The translations under genes were made by a program, and so were the position numbers. Below, in pieces: positions 1 through 5,865 of a DNA stretch of 20,629 nucleotides (positions are counted from its first letter, which is position 1; the number at the start of each line of letters is the position of its first letter). The stretch is from a virus: the IMG/VR virus record IMGVR_UViG_3300031227_000540, positions 1 to 20,629 of that record; one strand, written 5' to 3'. The notes beneath the pieces are model-generated. The model did no database searches. It was not told where the DNA came from and saw only the letters and a list, made by a program, of their open reading frames with translations.

Positions 1-69
1 AGTTTGGTTCCGTTGCTTACAATTCCTGCGGGACACCTCCCCCACGATCCCAAATATCCCGAGCGATGA
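1..69 (+). CDS. Possible 3' end of an upstream gene (partial)
   Basis: The first reading frame is open from the window edge to a TGA at 67-69, giving 22 visible residues ending in HDPKYPER. The stop overlaps an ATG at 66 (ATGA), the same junction style used between many genes here, which is the main reason to think it is a real gene end. Too little is visible to name it. The frame of the next gene is also open to the window edge, so this stretch could instead be an upstream extension of the small terminase gene. Confidence 0.3.
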   Translation, partial: SLVPLLTIPAGHLPHDPKYPER

Positions 70-100
70 AAGAAAACCCCAAGCGATGAAAGAAAATCCC
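63..100 (+). repeat. Tandem duplication of a start/stop junction
   Basis: Positions 63-80 and 83-100 are near-identical 18-mers (GCGATGAAAGAAAACCCC and GCGATGAAAGAAAATCCC, one mismatch) 20 bp apart. Each contains an ATGA. The first ATGA closes the upstream frame and opens a 7-codon mini-ORF (MKENPKR). The second ATGA closes that mini-ORF and opens the small terminase frame. No Shine-Dalgarno sequence is evident, so coupled re-initiation is a reasonable inference. Confidence 0.6.
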
Positions 101-589
101 ACAAAAAGGAAGAGCCCGATTCCTCCGCCTCCTCGTCCGAGGAAGAAAATCGGGGATGAGCTGCCGCATGTTGCGACCTCGATGAAAGCTGGGGCGTTGG
201 CGTGGGGCTTGCCGATCAGCGAGATTAGGCGGGCGCGGACGGGGGGGTGCAAGGCGTTCGTGGGGCAGAAAGTTTATCTCGACGGGCTGACGGCTTGGCT
301 TACGGCGAATCCCCCGGAGCCCGCGAGTGGGGGAGGGGAGTCCCTTGATGACGCGGACAAGGAGGAGTTGGAGAGGAGGAAGCTGATCCGGGTGGTCAAT
401 CGGTTGGACATCGGGATTCAATCCGACCGGCACAAGCTGGCGGTGACGAAGGACGAGTTCGTGTCGAAGGAGCTGGTCAAGGAGGAATGGGCGCGCCTTT
501 GGGCGATCATTGAGGCGGAGGCGAAAGACCTGATGGACAAGTCGATATTCCCCGTTTTTGTGGCGAGGGTGAAGGCGAAAATCAAATGA
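86..589 (+). CDS. Terminase small subunit (putative, Nu1-like)
   Basis: This 167-residue protein lies directly before the large terminase and overlaps it by 4 bp (ATGA), the classic position of the DNA-recognition terminase subunit. After a Pro/Lys/Arg-rich N-terminus (1-24), residues about 31-73 read like a helix-turn-helix (GALAWGLPISEIRRARTGG, then VYLDGLTAWL), similar in layout to Nu1-type small terminases that bind the packaging initiation site. The C-terminal half is charged and helical, as expected for oligomerisation and contact with the large subunit. Assignment rests on position, size and a weak HTH pattern, not on a strong motif. The start is uncertain because the frame is open upstream to the window edge; ATG 86 was chosen as the only ATG and because it abuts a duplicated ATGA junction. 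Confidence 0.6.
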   Translation: MKENPTKRKSPIPPPPRPRKKIGDELPHVATSMKAGALAWGLPISEIRRARTGGCKAFVGQKVYLDGLTAWLTANPPEPASGGGESLDDADKEELERRKLIRVVNRLDIGIQSDRHKLAVTKDEFVSKELVKEEWARLWAIIEAEAKDLMDKSIFPVFVARVKAKIK

Positions 590-2433
590 CCGATACCGAA
601 TACCTCCGCGAGACGTTCGACGGGATTGTGCAGACACCGTTCCAGGGCGATATTATGGAGTGGTCGGATGGGAAATTGAAAATCCCGTATTCAGTTCGGT
701 ATCCGATTTACATTGCAAGCGAATCGCCTTGGCTGATTGAGACGCTTAGAGCGTTATCAGATCCAAAGATTCGGCGCGTCGATGTGAGGATGCCAGCGGG
801 AGCAGCGAAGTCGCTTATCGGGGAGATCCAGATTGCCCATTGCCTAGCGGAAGATCCGGGATTGTATTACTACGTATGGCAAACGGATGATGACGCAAAA
901 GACGCGATGGAGGATCGCATTTACCCGATGATCGAGGCGAACGAATTCCTCGCGAAACGGATGCCTGTTGATCGGAACAAGAAGCGTGGGATGAAGATCG
1001 CGGCCCCGCACATGAGCCTTTACGCGGTGGGGGCAAATCTTTCGGCGGCCCAGTCGAAGCGGGTGAAGTGGTTGACGATGGAGGAGCCGCACCTTTACGG
1101 ACCTGGGATGATGACGGCTTTCGAGAAGCGAGTTGAAGGGGTGAAAGATTACAAGATCCTGACCCTATCGACTGGCAGCGTTCTAGGCGATGAGTCGGAC
1201 GATTCTTTTAATGCAGGTTCATGCGACGTATGGCAAGTGCCGTGCCCTTATTGTAATCAGTTTCAAACGATGAGCGATCACAAGGATAGGCTTAGATCAA
1301 AAATTGATAAGGATACCTGCGACGAGAACGGGGATTACAACTGGTCTAAAATCCTGCCCACCGTCCGATATAATTGCGAGCATTGCGGAATGGACTGGCC
1401 GACCGATGAGGCTTCAAGAAAAGATCAATCGCAACTAGGCAGATACATCTCTACGAATCCGAACGCGCCAGAAGATCACAGATCGTTCCACATGGAGGCG
1501 GTATCAGTGCATTATTTCCCATTGCCAAAGCTATTGATGGAGAAGATCCGCGCAAGTTACGCGGCAAAGCGTGGAGCAATGGAGCCCCTGAAGGACTACA
1601 TTCAGAAACGGAGGGCGATGGCTTGGGATGAATCTCCTATCGACTCCGACCAAGACGCGGCCTTTGATCGGTCGAAAGGCAACTATCACAAGCGGGAGGA
1701 TTTTGAGGGAGAGAAAACGCGGTTTATCTGTATCGACAACCAAGCGGGGAAGGCGTCTCGGGGAGAGGGAGCGCATCGTTGGTATGTGTGTCGCGCGTTC
1801 GGCGCGGACGAGTGCCGCCTGATCGATGAGGGCAAGATCACGTCGTGGGAGGAGATGGAGGAGAAGCGGATTGAGTTGGGGGTTGAGACGGGTCGGACGC
1901 TGGTGGACATCGCGTTTGACACGGCGGCGGTGCAGGCTGTGTGCGTTCGCTACGGGTGGATGGGCCTTTGGGGCGACATGACGAACAAGCGTTCGTTCCC
2001 GCATCATGAGCCGGTGACGGTGAACGGGAAGCCCGATAGGCTCACGCGGAACTATCCGTTCTCTCCGTCGAACATCGGGCATGTGGGGATCGGGAAAGAA
2101 GGGATTCGGCGGCAGGCTCGTTACTTTTTTTGGTGTCAGAATCCTATCAAGGACATGTATCATCGGCTCCGGCTGGGGATGAGTACTTACCGATGGACGG
2201 TTCCGCAGGACGTCTCGGAGGATTACCGAAAGCAGACGCAAGCGGAATACAAGACGATCACCATCGAGAAGAAGACGGGGCGGAAGGTGCGGGCGTATAA
2301 ATCCAAGGGGGACAACCACCTTGGGGACTGCGACCAGATGTGTCTGGTGTCAGCGATCATGGACCCGAATCTGAGGGCGTTGCTGTGGGGTGCGGAGGAC
2401 GAGAAAGAGGATGAGGAGGAAAAAAAGGGTTGA
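586..2433 (+). CDS. terL: Terminase large subunit, GpA family
   Basis: A 615-residue packaging ATPase/nuclease that cuts concatemeric DNA and drives it through the portal. Residues about 65-80 (VDVRMPAGAAKSLIGE) form a deviant Walker A (PAGAAKS), as in lambda gpA-type terminases, where the P-loop is non-canonical. Residues 160-168 (VKWLTMEEP) fit a Walker B with an acidic pair. Two CxxC pairs, CPYC at 220-223 and CEHC at 264-267, give the zinc-ribbon-like insert typical of the GpA family. RNase H-like nuclease acidic residues are plausible at D384 (ICIDNQ), D445 (IAFDTAA) and in the GDNHLGDCDQ segment (576-583). The length is close to lambda gpA (641). A GpA enzyme suggests cos-type cohesive-end packaging. 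Translation is coupled to the preceding gene by ATGA. Confidence 0.93.
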   Translation: MTDTEYLRETFDGIVQTPFQGDIMEWSDGKLKIPYSVRYPIYIASESPWLIETLRALSDPKIRRVDVRMPAGAAKSLIGEIQIAHCLAEDPGLYYYVWQTDDDAKDAMEDRIYPMIEANEFLAKRMPVDRNKKRGMKIAAPHMSLYAVGANLSAAQSKRVKWLTMEEPHLYGPGMMTAFEKRVEGVKDYKILTLSTGSVLGDESDDSFNAGSCDVWQVPCPYCNQFQTMSDHKDRLRSKIDKDTCDENGDYNWSKILPTVRYNCEHCGMDWPTDEASRKDQSQLGRYISTNPNAPEDHRSFHMEAVSVHYFPLPKLLMEKIRASYAAKRGAMEPLKDYIQKRRAMAWDESPIDSDQDAAFDRSKGNYHKREDFEGEKTRFICIDNQAGKASRGEGAHRWYVCRAFGADECRLIDEGKITSWEEMEEKRIELGVETGRTLVDIAFDTAAVQAVCVRYGWMGLWGDMTNKRSFPHHEPVTVNGKPDRLTRNYPFSPSNIGHVGIGKEGIRRQARYFFWCQNPIKDMYHRLRLGMSTYRWTVPQDVSEDYRKQTQAEYKTITIEKKTGRKVRAYKSKGDNHLGDCDQMCLVSAIMDPNLRALLWGAEDEKEDEEEKKG

Positions 2434-2466
2434 CTGGCGTAGGCGGTTAGGGTATCAACGGGACAG

Positions 2467-2622
2467 ATGATTTGTCCGCACTGCAATAAGTCCCTGCCCG
2501 ATTCGACGATTGCCAAGCATTTGGCAGCGAAGGGGGGGAGGAAGAGCAGGCGGAAGATCACGCCGGAGCAGCAAGCAATGATGCAGGCGGCGAAGGCAAA
2601 GAAGAAAAACAACACTAAATAA
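2467..2622 (+). CDS. Small CxxC (zinc-ribbon-like) protein
   Basis: A 51-residue ORF starting MICPHCNKSLPDSTIAKHL and ending in a Lys-rich tail (AAKAKKKNNTK). The N-terminal CPHC pair could hold half of a metal site, so a dimer or partner would be needed for a full zinc centre. The GGRKSRRKITPEQQ middle is strongly basic and suggests nucleic-acid contact. Very short proteins with this ICPHC...AKHLA..GG.KSRR plan are common among phage hypotheticals, in my recollection; function is unknown. It sits 33 bp after the terminase and 5 bp before the next gene, consistent with the same transcript. Confidence 0.65.
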   Translation: MICPHCNKSLPDSTIAKHLAAKGGRKSRRKITPEQQAMMQAAKAKKKNNTK

Positions 2623-2627
2623 AAAAT

Positions 2628-3188
2628 ATGAAAATTGCAACATGTAACCTGACATCACACGCGCCACTCCTGCAAAGCCGGATGCACGCGACGGACAAGC
2701 TCGACCGGGAGACCGCTCAGGATTATGAGGAGCGCGTTTGGAAAAACAAGGCGCACATCGACAATGACGGGAATGTTTTCATCCCCGGCGTGGCGTTCAA
2801 AAAGGCGATGCAAGACGCGGCGAAGTTCCTCAACATCCAGATTCCCGGAAAGGGGAAATCGACCTACACCAAGCATTTCAAGTCTGGGGTGATGGTGTTT
2901 TCCAACGTGGAGACCGGGAACAAGGAGAGCGACATCCTCAAGCGTCCGATCAACTGCAACTCGGATGGGGTTGCGGGTTCTGGCAAGCGGGTTCTGCGGT
3001 TTTTCCCGGAACTCACCTCATGGGAGGGGACGCTGATCGTGCATGTCCTGGACGACACGGTGACAAAAGACATCTTGGAGCAGGTTCTCGTGGCCGCTGG
3101 ACAGTTCATGGGGGTTGGGGCGTTCCGTCCGCAGAACGGGAATGGCTCCGGGATCTTCGCGGTTGAGGACATCGAGTGGGATAGCTGA
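2628..3188 (+). CDS. Hypothetical protein with RAMP-like (ferredoxin-fold) pattern
   Basis: A 186-residue protein with no named phage function. Visible features: an opening hydrophobic strand followed by APLLQSRMHA; a FIPGVAFKKAMQDAAKFL segment at about 51-68; a GKGKSTYTKHFKSGVMVF basic loop and strand; and a C-terminal VAAGQFMGVGAFRP...GSGIFAVEDIEW block (about 155-184). A central IPxxxxxxALxxAA helix plus a terminal G-x-G-x-F-R-P...G-x-F strand recalls a widespread family of roughly 180-residue phage proteins, and the layout resembles RAMP/Cas7-type ferredoxin folds. That fold link is my inference. The A-rich leader (AACACTAAATAAAAAAT) lacks a Shine-Dalgarno sequence. The stop codon is the first base triplet of repeat array 1. 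Confidence 0.8.
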   Translation: MKIATCNLTSHAPLLQSRMHATDKLDRETAQDYEERVWKNKAHIDNDGNVFIPGVAFKKAMQDAAKFLNIQIPGKGKSTYTKHFKSGVMVFSNVETGNKESDILKRPINCNSDGVAGSGKRVLRFFPELTSWEGTLIVHVLDDTVTKDILEQVLVAAGQFMGVGAFRPQNGNGSGIFAVEDIEWDS

Positions 3189-3400
3189 TTTTCCACCACA
3201 ACACTGCACAGCACGGCACCCCACAACACAACACGACACGACAACCGCTTTTCCGGCACCACACCGCACTGCACTGCACGTCACCCCACAACACAACACG
3301 ACACGACAACCGCTTTTCCGCCACGCCACGCCACTTCACCCCACAACACGCCACGCCACGCCACGCCACAACCCGACCCGACACGACAACCCTTCTACCA
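3186..3400 (+). repeat. Repeat array 1: 20-bp core with NCACN-pentamer spacers
   Basis: Intergenic array filling the gap between the 2628-3188 stop codon and the leader of the next gene. Exact 20-bp cores ACACGACAACCGCTTTTCCG start at 3236 and 3301, 65 bp apart. A degenerate unit edge (TGATT TTCCA, overlapping the stop codon) is at 3186 and a degenerate last core at 3381-3400. Unit edges fall at 3186, 3246, 3311 and 3391, giving steps of 60, 65 and 80 bp. Between cores every pentamer reads NCACN (for example GCACT GCACT GCACG TCACC CCACA). The plus strand is C/A-rich and G/T-poor with no stop codons, so spurious ORFs cross it. Function unknown. Confidence 0.95.
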
Positions 3401-3408
3401 AAAAAAAT

Positions 3409-3897
3409 ATGAACACAGATACCAAGCCAATCGCAACAATCGGCCTCGACGCCCAACTCATCCGCAAGCGGATCGAGTCAATGGAGGTAGGCGAAATCGT
3501 CTCCTATTCCGATCTTGAGGAAATCACCAAGCGTCCCCTGAACGAACTCCGGGGAAGTTTCTACACCGCCGCCCGGCAGGTCTTCCGGGAGTTCGGCTGG
3601 ACGTTCGGACCAGTCAAGGGAGTCGGATACAAGCGCCTCGACGCCGCCGAAAAGCTCGATACCGTCGAAGGCAAGCGAAAGCACATCCACAAGACGGCGC
3701 GTCGGGCGGGAGCCGTGTTGGCTTCGATCAAGGTCTCGGAACTGCCGCAAGAGCAGCAGGTGAGGCACAATCTTGAGGTGTCATTCGCGGGAGCGATTGC
3801 GCTGGCCACCGGGAAGAAAGCCACGCGGTTGATTGCCGAAAAGGCGGCATCGGCTCCACTCCCCGGCATCGAAGTTCTCTCGCTTTTCGCCAAGTAG
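3409..3897 (+). CDS. Putative winged-helix-like DNA-binding protein
   Basis: A 162-residue protein starting MNTDTKPIATIGLDAQ. The frame stays open upstream through the repeats, but ATG 3409 follows an A-rich leader (CTACCAAAAAAAAT) like other starts here and excludes the repeat-encoded residues. Residues about 25-80 (VGEIVSYSDLEEITKRPLNE, then a helix, then FGWTFGPVKGVGYKRL) look like a winged helix: helix, turn, recognition helix, beta wing. The second part has HKTARRAGAVLASIKV and RHNLEVSFAGAIALATG, a combination I recall from unannotated phage proteins of similar size. A regulator or DNA-binding accessory protein is likely but unproven. The gene is bracketed by the two arrays and its last codons (CTTTTCGCCAAG TAG) echo the array edge CTTTTCCGCCAC that follows. 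Confidence 0.75.
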   Translation: MNTDTKPIATIGLDAQLIRKRIESMEVGEIVSYSDLEEITKRPLNELRGSFYTAARQVFREFGWTFGPVKGVGYKRLDAAEKLDTVEGKRKHIHKTARRAGAVLASIKVSELPQEQQVRHNLEVSFAGAIALATGKKATRLIAEKAASAPLPGIEVLSLFAK

Positions 3898-4500
3898 CTT
3901 TTCCGCCACTGCACTGCACCCCACTTCACTTCACTTCACAACCCGACACGACCCGACACGACAACCGCTTTTCCGTCACAACACATCACAGCACACCACA
4001 CAACACCACACCACAACCCGACCCGACACGACAACCGCTTTTCCGGCACCGCACGGCACAGCACATCACCCCACATCACAACCCGACACGACAACCGCTT
4101 TTCCGACACATCACGGCACTCCACCACACTGCACTACACCTCACGCCACGACCCGACCCGACACGACAACCGCTTTTCCGTCACAACACATCACAGCACT
4201 TCACATCACCTCACTACCCGACCCGACACGACAACCGCTTTTCCGCCACGCCACAGCACTTCACATCACCTCACTACCCGACCCGACACGACAACCGCTT
4301 TTCCGACACCCCACTGCACTTCACACCACTTCACCCCACAACACAACCCGACACGACAACCGCTTTTCCGGCACCTCACCGCACTGCACCGCACGTCACC
4401 CCACAACACAACCCGACACGACAACCGCTTTTCCGCCACGTCACTGCACTGCACCCCACTTCACTTCACTTCACAACCCGACCCGACACGACACGCCCCC
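3896..4500 (+). repeat. Repeat array 2: nine units, pentamer-phased
   Basis: This 605-bp gene-free stretch lies between the convergent 3' ends of the 3409-3897 gene and the minus-strand gene. Exact cores ACACGACAACCGCTTTTCCG start at 3956, 4026, 4086, 4161, 4226, 4286, 4351 and 4416, and a degenerate end is near 4486-4500. Unit steps from 3896 are 70, 70, 60, 75, 65, 60, 65, 65 and 70 bp, all multiples of 5. Spacer pentamers are NCACN with a single exception that I can see (CAACA at 4001-4005), followed by ACCCG/ACACG pentamers before each core. Positions 4192-4245 and 4252-4305 are identical (54 bp). The unit at 4370-4440 matches array 1 positions 3255-3325 at 68 of 71 bases. Confidence 0.95.
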
Positions 4501-4508
4501 CCGAGCCG

Positions 4509-5513
4509 TTAATAAATCACCCTTGCGTCAACCACCGAATCCGCCGAGTTCGTGTTCTCGGTGACGATGAAGCGCAGGAACTCGGTCGGCAGGGTGAACA
4601 GCGCGAACGTGGTTGTCCCCGCCCCTAGCGTCAACTCCCCCTCCTCCGTGTCGAGCCAGTTGACTTGATCCGTCGCGGTCTGGAACTTGACCTTGATCGC
4701 CAGCTCGTTGTAGATGCGGTAGGCGGCGATCCTCCCGCCGACTGCGACCGTTACCGACGTTGCCAGAAGCTTTCCTGGGAGCGTGTCGGTTAGGTGATCC
4801 TCGCTGGCAAACGTGATCGAGTTTTCCGTCGTGGCCACGGTGGGGGAAAGCGAAAAGAGCAACGTCCCGTCCACCCCGCCCATCGCAATCCGCTTTGCGA
4901 AGTTGGCAGCCGACTCGGTCATGACGGCCGCGAGTTGGCGCAGGCACGGGACGCGGTCGGTTAGGGTGACGACGGTGGTGTCCACGGTGGCGGAATAGAT
5001 CGGATGCGCGAGAGTTATGGCGAAATAGTCTGTCCCTGGAGTCCCGTCGGCATTGATGGCCCGCTTGAGTGCCAGCATGGTGTCGGTGGCCGAGGCCCCG
5101 ATTTGGACATCGTAGGCGGCGGCCATCGTGGTTTTGAATCGGTAGGTCCGCTTAAAGTTTGCGTCATCGATGCCCACTACCAGCGTGTCTCCGTCTGAGG
5201 GATTGGAAATCGCCGCAACGTCACCAATGGCGGCGGTCCCCTCCGAATAGCATCGGATGTTCCCGCTGGGCGTTCCGCTGGCCGCGCCACGGGTGATGGC
5301 GGTAAATTCGCTGGTGGAAATCTTCTCGGCCAGCCCGTATCCTGTCAAATTGGCGGAAATCGTCTCAACCCCAGGAGCGTCGCTGATGGTCCCGTAAACC
5401 TTGAGCGAGGTCACTTCGGTGGCCAAATCCTGCCGAACAACGATTAGGGTGGCGGCTGCGGGCTGGGTGGTGATGGGGTTGGCCCCTGACGTTCGGAAGG
5501 CGGAGGAGGACAT
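4509..5513 (-). CDS. Putative virion structural protein on the opposite strand
   Basis: A 334-residue protein (ATG at 5513; a GTG five codons upstream at 5528 is an alternative). It is the only convincing minus-strand gene in the window. It is rich in Ala, Thr, Val and beta strands, without signal peptide or membrane segment. The DGDTLVVGIDDANFKRTYRF segment followed by an IGASATDTMLALKRAINADG helix resembles a domain common in phage tail/baseplate proteins (gDtvtig..tYtFkt...IGa....tl.nLiaAIN). The C-terminal part (VKFQTATDQVNW, then FALFTLPTEFLRFIVTENTN) is also strand-rich. A tail fibre or decoration-type protein is plausible. It converges on array 2 and diverges from the head operon, so it must have its own promoter near 5514-5601. 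Confidence 0.8.
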   Translation of the reverse strand: MSSSAFRTSGANPITTQPAAATLIVVRQDLATEVTSLKVYGTISDAPGVETISANLTGYGLAEKISTSEFTAITRGAASGTPSGNIRCYSEGTAAIGDVAAISNPSDGDTLVVGIDDANFKRTYRFKTTMAAAYDVQIGASATDTMLALKRAINADGTPGTDYFAITLAHPIYSATVDTTVVTLTDRVPCLRQLAAVMTESAANFAKRIAMGGVDGTLLFSLSPTVATTENSITFASEDHLTDTLPGKLLATSVTVAVGGRIAAYRIYNELAIKVKFQTATDQVNWLDTEEGELTLGAGTTTFALFTLPTEFLRFIVTENTNSADSVVDARVIY

Positions 5514-5601
5514 TTCGAGACAATCCACTACCCCAAATAATTCGCAAATGCAACAATTTTGCGGTTGCTAATCCTTAGTAAGTTGATAAGGGTAGTCAAC
5601 A
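5514..5601. promoter_or_regulatory. Divergent intergenic region, candidate promoter/operator
   Basis: This 88-bp gap separates the minus-strand gene from the head operon and is AT-richer than its surroundings. An interrupted palindrome GTTGA-N9-TCAAC lies at 5582-5600, immediately before the ATG at 5602. On the minus strand TTGACT (5600-5595) followed after 17 bp by AAGGAT is a poor sigma-70-like pair, three of six at -10. AAGGG at 5588-5592, 9 bp before ATG 5602, is a usable Shine-Dalgarno. Promoter assignment is weak; the need for divergent transcription is the better argument. Confidence 0.3.
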
Positions 5602-5865
5602 ATGGCAGTCAAGCAGACCTTGGTTGGGCTGGATGCAGCTGATTTAGAGGCGATTAGAGACGCCTGCAAGGGTTGCATCATCGCCCAGACAGTCCGAGGG
5701 GTGTCATACACCATCGCGGGGAGAAGCTTCTCTTTCCCCTCCTTGGAGTCTGCGGCCAACATGCTCCAAGAGGCAAATTACGCCCTTGGACTGCTTTCTG
5801 GGACCTTCGCCCAGGTGGTCAGGGCCAACTTCAATCCCGGCATGGGTAGGGGGAGGCGCGGATGA
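5602..5865 (+). CDS. Head-tail joining protein, GpW-like
   Basis: An 87-residue protein placed immediately before the portal gene and overlapping it by 4 bp (ATGA at 5862). Lambda gpW (68 residues), lying between terminase and portal genes, plugs the head and lets the tail attach. The sequence has an N-terminal helix (LDAADLEAIRDACKGCIIAQ), a two-strand segment (VSYTIAGRSFSFPS) and a second helix (LESAANMLQEANYALGLL), which matches the alpha-beta-beta-alpha plan of the gpW fold. A Gly/Arg tail (GMGRGRRG) follows. Preceded by AAGGG at a 9-bp spacing. Assignment is by position and secondary-structure pattern. Confidence 0.7.
   Translation: MAVKQTLVGLDAADLEAIRDACKGCIIAQTVRGVSYTIAGRSFSFPSLESAANMLQEANYALGLLSGTFAQVVRANFNPGMGRGRRG

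Noticed and set aside
1531-2319. Long antisense frame opposite the large terminase
   Set aside because: Shadow of a G-rich coding frame; the plus-strand product is a clear terminase.
3115-3408. N-terminal extension of the winged-helix-like gene through array 1
   Set aside because: It would overlap the preceding gene and encode repeat sequence; ATG 3409 has the A-rich leader.
3186-4500. CRISPR array
   Set aside because: Spacers are low-complexity NCACN pentamers of unequal length, units share partial spacers, and there are no cas genes; it is a phased repeat, not CRISPR.
3833-4564. Plus-strand 243-residue open frame (His/Thr/Pro-rich) and the short minus-strand frames across the arrays
   Set aside because: The repeats simply lack stop codons; the frame changes with each 5-bp step, encoded residues are repeat-derived, and there is no leader or start signal.
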